Positions 33,842 through 36,639 of a DNA stretch of 36,639 nt are shown here, one piece after another. The notes beneath the pieces are model-generated. The model was not told the DNA's origin. It ran no database searches and saw only the letters and a list, made by a program, of their open reading frames with translations. The stretch is taken from contig NZ_GL830968.1 in assembly GCF_000188195.1 (NCBI RefSeq), forward strand, positions 1 to 36,639, in the 5' to 3' direction. The stretch comes from Succinatimonas hippei YIT 12066. Its GTDB lineage: Bacteria; Pseudomonadota; Gammaproteobacteria; Enterobacterales; Succinivibrionaceae. How positions within the stretch are numbered: the stretch's first letter is position 1; each line of letters begins with the position of its first letter. The translations under genes and the position numbers were made by a program.

Positions 33842-33889
33842 TTAAAAAGTTCTTTAAAGGGCAGGTATCCTAAGTTTAAATAAAAAATC

Positions 33890-33916
33890 AATGCAAGCTT
33901 AGTGCATTAATTTTTA
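33890..33916. terminator. Hairpin with U-tract in the gene-poor stretch
   Basis: AATGCA (33890-33895) and TGCATT (33903-33908) with a seven-base loop, followed by AATTTTT. It is preceded by GTATCCTAAGTTTAA, also found at 24793 before the terminator of the small secreted protein gene, so it may be the end of a lost gene. Confidence 0.45.
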
Positions 33917-34276
33917 AGATTCGGCAATGATAGTGATTTGCTTGCTCCTATCATGATATTAAATTCTAATTTAAGACAATCAAACGGTACGATTTGCGCG
34001 ATTGCATATTCCAAGGGGGGCGCAAAAAAGCAGCAGTCTGTTTAAAAATAATGTGTAAAGTTAATTTGCTGTTTTTAAGTATAAACTTTCATACAGGAAT
34101 AGGTTGCCTATAGTTAAGATCCGTATTTTTGCTGCAGGTAAAAAATTAAACAGAAAAATTAAAATATCGGTGGACTGCTATGGTTGTTTTTAAGATCAAA
34201 GAATAAAGCATAAGACCGGTTAGAGGTGCTTACATCAGATAACTTTTGCCCTATAATTGAGGAAAAGGAGATAAAT

Positions 34277-34780
34277 GTGAAAAGTACTGTTTTAGCTTCG
34301 ATCTTTGCTATGACAGCTGCAATGCTGTCGGCCTGCAGCTCGGTTTCCGGTCCTGATTTAATTTCCGTAAATGCCATGAAAATAAACGGAAAGGATATTT
34401 ATTTGCGCGGTGAAATGAACGACTATGCTGCGATTTCGTCAAATCGTCTTATAAAGCGTGATGAGGGTATGTATTGTACGCTTGCAGCATTGCGCTCGGA
34501 CTGGACTCCGTACCGTTTTAAATTTGCCGATGACAATTGGTCGCAAGGCAGTAACTTCGGTTATGCTTACCCTCCGGGGGTTATGAGGGCGGGATCTGCT
34601 CCCATGAAGTTAAATCCTAATTCTCAATTTGAAGAGTTGCGTTATTTCCCTAAGGAAGATGCTGTTTATCAGTTCTGTATTATTCAAGACGATGATGAAT
34701 ATTTTGCCACGGTGGAAAAAGCTTCAGACAAAGAAGTAGGTTTCTTTAATGACTTTTTCAGGCGTCTTGAGGAACTTTAA
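34277..34780 (+). CDS. Lipoprotein with a CBM-like beta-sandwich (pullulanase/SusE-type)
   Basis: 167 residues from GTG 34277, chosen because AAGGAG lies six bases before it and a lipoprotein signal follows directly; an upstream in-frame ATG at 34226 gives an unlikely polar leader. The lipobox is LSAC with Cys 20 as the lipidated residue. The mature part has the spacing of carbohydrate-binding sandwich domains next to pullulanases and in Sus proteins: YLRGEMNDY, then MYCTLAALRSDWTPYRFKFA, DDNWSQGSNFGYAYP and a closing VYQFCIIQDDDEYFATV. Binding of starch or glycogen-like glucan is inference. Ser after the Cys would favour outer-membrane sorting. It overlaps xerD (TAATG), an unusual partner. 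Confidence 0.7.
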   Translation: MKSTVLASIFAMTAAMLSACSSVSGPDLISVNAMKINGKDIYLRGEMNDYAAISSNRLIKRDEGMYCTLAALRSDWTPYRFKFADDNWSQGSNFGYAYPPGVMRAGSAPMKLNPNSQFEELRYFPKEDAVYQFCIIQDDDEYFATVEKASDKEVGFFNDFFRRLEEL

Positions 34781-35673
34781 TGTCTGAAAATAACAGACTG
34801 AGCTTGGATTTTACAGATTATCTTTTATTAGAGCGCGGTCTTTTGCCTAAATCCATTACCGCTTATTTAAGTGATTTGCATCAGTTCTTTTGTTATTTAG
34901 ATTCAGTAGGCGTAGAGCCTGCCAAGTTTTCAAGTAAGGATATTGAAGGTTTTTTAGCATCGGCAAAAGATCGGCTGTCTGCTCGGTCAACGGCCCGCTT
35001 TTTATGTTCTATGCGTGCGTTTTCAGCTTTTTTAAAGCTAGAGAACTATCGTGATGACGATCCTTTGTCTCTTATAGATAATCCCAAGCTTCCTCAAAGT
35101 TTGCCTAAAATAATGAGCGAAGCAACGGTGGATGAGTTTATTAACGCAATTACTACCGATACGGATGTCGGACTTAGAGATCGGGCGATGTTTGAGACGG
35201 TTTATTCCTGCGGTTTGCGAGTAAGCGAGCTTGTTAATCTTACTTTTGATTCTTTAAATCTTGTTGACGGTTATCTTATTATTCGCGGTAAGGGAGATAA
35301 GGAACGACTGGTTCCGCTTGGCGATAATGCCGTATGGTGGATAAAACGCTATTTGGCGGAAGGCAGGATAAGCAAAGATCCTAAGAATCAATGTCCTTAT
35401 GTTTTTTTGTCGGGAAAAGGAGTCGGTCCGCTATCTCGAGAGGGCTTCTGGTATCGGGTTAAATATTATGCGTCTAAGATCGGACTGTCTAAGGCTCCAT
35501 CTCCCCATACTTTTCGTCATGCTTTTGCTACGCACCTGTTAAATCATGATGCCGATTTGCGATCCGTACAGCTTTTGCTCGGACACAGCTCGCTTACTAC
35601 TACACAGATTTATACCCATGTAGCAACAGCTCGAATGCATGAGATTTATAAAAAAGCTCATCGTCGTGCTTAA
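34780..35673 (+). CDS. xerD: Site-specific tyrosine recombinase XerD
   Basis: 297 residues. With XerC it resolves chromosome dimers at dif under FtsK control. The N-terminal SAM-like core-binding domain covers 5-90. The catalytic domain has R147 in GLRVSEL, a beta-hairpin Lys in RGKGDKERLVPLG, H243-x-x-R246 in SPHTFRHAFATHLLNH, H269 in LLLGHSS and nucleophile Y278 in TTTQIYTHVA; all are present. DADLRSVQLLLGHSSLTTTQ is closer to XerD than XerC. Its start overlaps the lipoprotein stop, and its stop shares four bases with the convergent EamA gene. Confidence 0.92.
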   Translation: MSENNRLSLDFTDYLLLERGLLPKSITAYLSDLHQFFCYLDSVGVEPAKFSSKDIEGFLASAKDRLSARSTARFLCSMRAFSAFLKLENYRDDDPLSLIDNPKLPQSLPKIMSEATVDEFINAITTDTDVGLRDRAMFETVYSCGLRVSELVNLTFDSLNLVDGYLIIRGKGDKERLVPLGDNAVWWIKRYLAEGRISKDPKNQCPYVFLSGKGVGPLSREGFWYRVKYYASKIGLSKAPSPHTFRHAFATHLLNHDADLRSVQLLLGHSSLTTTQIYTHVATARMHEIYKKAHRRA

Positions 35674-36536
35674 AGATAGAAAGAAGCGACTGCAAGAGTC
35701 ATTAAAATCGAGATTGTAATTTTAAGCTGCCATCTTGCTCCGTGATCTGCCATTTCGTTACGGAAAAACAGCAAAGCGATGATAATGCCGAAGGCTCCGC
35801 GCAAAGATTGAATAATAGTGCCGGACACTAAACCGCTTAAATTAAAGCCCATTACGATGAGCGTTACGGAAATGATCCAGGATAACGCCACATATTTACA
35901 GTTATATACGTCTTTAACTTTTACTTTCTTTATAAAAGCACAAGGCAGGAAGAAGAGGGCTCCTGCTATATAGTTAAAGCAATTGGCTATCATTACTTGT
36001 TCAATAGGATGAACGGCAAATTTTTTAGCATAGTTGGTTATGGCAATATCCGAAAGTACATAACAGGAACTTGCCAAAAAAACAAAAATCAGAGCCTTGA
36101 TCTTTATTTGTCCTGATAAAGATGAAAAATACCAGGATAAAAGCAGGATTGCTGCAATGGCAAGATATTGATGGATTGCATAACTGTCTTTAAATAAAAC
36201 TATGGAAATTGCGGCAAGCACCGGGATCTTGAGCACTAAAAGAGGAGAAACGATAGAAGCATCACTGACTCTTATGGACTGCATCATAAAATATTGGGCA
36301 AACAAAAAAGGCAGATTGATTTTAAACAAATCAATTAAATGTTCCCACTCAAAATAAGTATAGTAAGAACAAAAGATAAACGGCCATAACAAAATAAAAC
36401 CCATCCCGATATGGGCACCTATGAGCATCCTGAAACCGTATATATGGTATTTTTCCTGACAGTCTTTAGTTAAAGCGCAATTCAGTGCCTGTCCTATCGC
36501 CGCAAAAATGCTGGCGATGATACCGATTAAAACCAT
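35670..36536 (-). CDS. EamA-type (DMT superfamily) membrane permease
   Basis: 288 residues and about ten hydrophobic helices, the usual 5+5 EamA plan. The N-terminal GIIASIFAAIGQALNCALTK, the sixth-helix area FVFLASSCYVLSDIAITNY and the closing GTIIQSLRGAFGIIIALLFF with FRNEM fit the drug/metabolite transporter superfamily. The substrate cannot be told. There is no clear SD before ATG 36536. The IS end lies about 71 bases upstream of the start, so insertion may have altered its promoter. It ends on the shared TTAA with convergent xerD. Confidence 0.8.
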   Translation of the reverse strand: MVLIGIIASIFAAIGQALNCALTKDCQEKYHIYGFRMLIGAHIGMGFILLWPFIFCSYYTYFEWEHLIDLFKINLPFLFAQYFMMQSIRVSDASIVSPLLVLKIPVLAAISIVLFKDSYAIHQYLAIAAILLLSWYFSSLSGQIKIKALIFVFLASSCYVLSDIAITNYAKKFAVHPIEQVMIANCFNYIAGALFFLPCAFIKKVKVKDVYNCKYVALSWIISVTLIVMGFNLSGLVSGTIIQSLRGAFGIIIALLFFRNEMADHGARWQLKITISILMTLAVASFYL

Positions 36537-36607
36537 AAAAAAGCCGTATAAATTTTAAAGTAGTTGATTTTAGGCGTATTGTAAGAGAAGTTTGAAGATT
36601 AAAGCAA

Positions 36608-36639
36608 GGGGGTGCGGACAAAATCCTGGACTAAAACCG
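36608..36639. mobile_element. Opposite terminal end of the IS3/IS150-like element (partial)
   Basis: GGGGGTGCGGACAAAA at 36608-36623 is the exact reverse complement of 17-32, followed by TCCTGGAC where the left copy has AGTTGGAC in the same orientation. The two ends therefore look like the left and right inverted repeats of one element type. Nothing of the transposase is in the window. Confidence 0.55.

Larger units (their letters stand above)
33387..34276. other. Long gene-poor stretch upstream of coaE and the lipoprotein
   Basis: About 890 bases without an intact gene. A TATAAT on the minus strand (33452-33457) about 65 bases before coaE is its likely promoter -10. Decayed coding sequence lies at 33633-33841, a hairpin with T-tail at 33890-33916, and another stem ATGATAG/CTATCAT at about 33927-33953. 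TTGACT at 33581-33586 with a weak -10 may start a transcript reading right. I see nothing else I can name. Confidence 0.5.

Noticed and set aside
1-36639. CRISPR array, integron or prophage
   Set aside because: No regularly spaced direct repeats, no attC-like sites next to an integrase, no phage structural genes; xerD is the chromosomal housekeeping type.

Overview
The window looks like chromosome from a Gram-negative gammaproteobacterium. The evidence is gene content and order: thrS-infC-rpmI-rplT, coaE-zapD-yacG, lptD-surA-pdxA-rsmA, glgC-glgA and xerD. TRAP and tripartite tricarboxylate (TTT) transporters together with glycogen synthesis would fit a host-associated anaerobe such as a Succinivibrionaceae-like lineage; that placement is inference. 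Both window ends carry the same 16-base sequence in inverted orientation, followed by divergent bases that share TGGAC. This looks like the two termini of one IS3/IS150-like insertion sequence, so the stretch is probably bounded by IS copies.

Region 1 (1-8.4 kb) is an AT-rich accessory island. It has an IS-truncated rtcB remnant, two overlapping DUF262 genes (the second with a DUF1524 HNH-type C-terminus), a convergent WYL-domain regulator, a four-gene operon (67-aa protein, AAA+ ATPase, 74-aa membrane protein, 27-aa membrane peptide) and a Doc-type toxin with a ribbon-helix-helix antitoxin. It reads as a defence island, and the AAA+ operon is the best candidate for an undescribed system.

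Region 2 (8.5-13.2 kb) holds a tctC-tctB-tctA TTT transporter, an MFS permease and tRNA-Val(GAC). Region 3 (13.3-16.8 kb) is the translation operon thrS-infC-rpmI-rplT. It has an anticodon-arm mimic in the thrS leader and a non-AUG (AUA) infC start. Region 4 (16.8-19.6 kb) is glgC-glgA.

Region 5 (19.6-24.8 kb) holds a TRAP transporter dctP-dctQ-dctM whose dctP has an in-frame amber codon 47 codons before its natural end. It is followed by a decayed chloramphenicol acetyltransferase gene, a TetR regulator and a small secreted protein. Region 6 (24.8-33.4 kb, minus strand) is a tightly packed run coaE-zapD-yacG-lptD-surA-pdxA-rsmA-rsmC, covering CoA synthesis, Z-ring bundling, outer-membrane biogenesis, PLP synthesis and rRNA methylation. 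Region 7 (33.4-36.6 kb) has a long gene-poor stretch with decayed coding sequence, a lipoprotein with a carbohydrate-binding-like fold overlapping xerD, and an EamA-type permease.

Two transporter operons share one layout: a strong stem-loop sits right after the binding-protein gene and before the membrane genes, probably to give excess binding protein.
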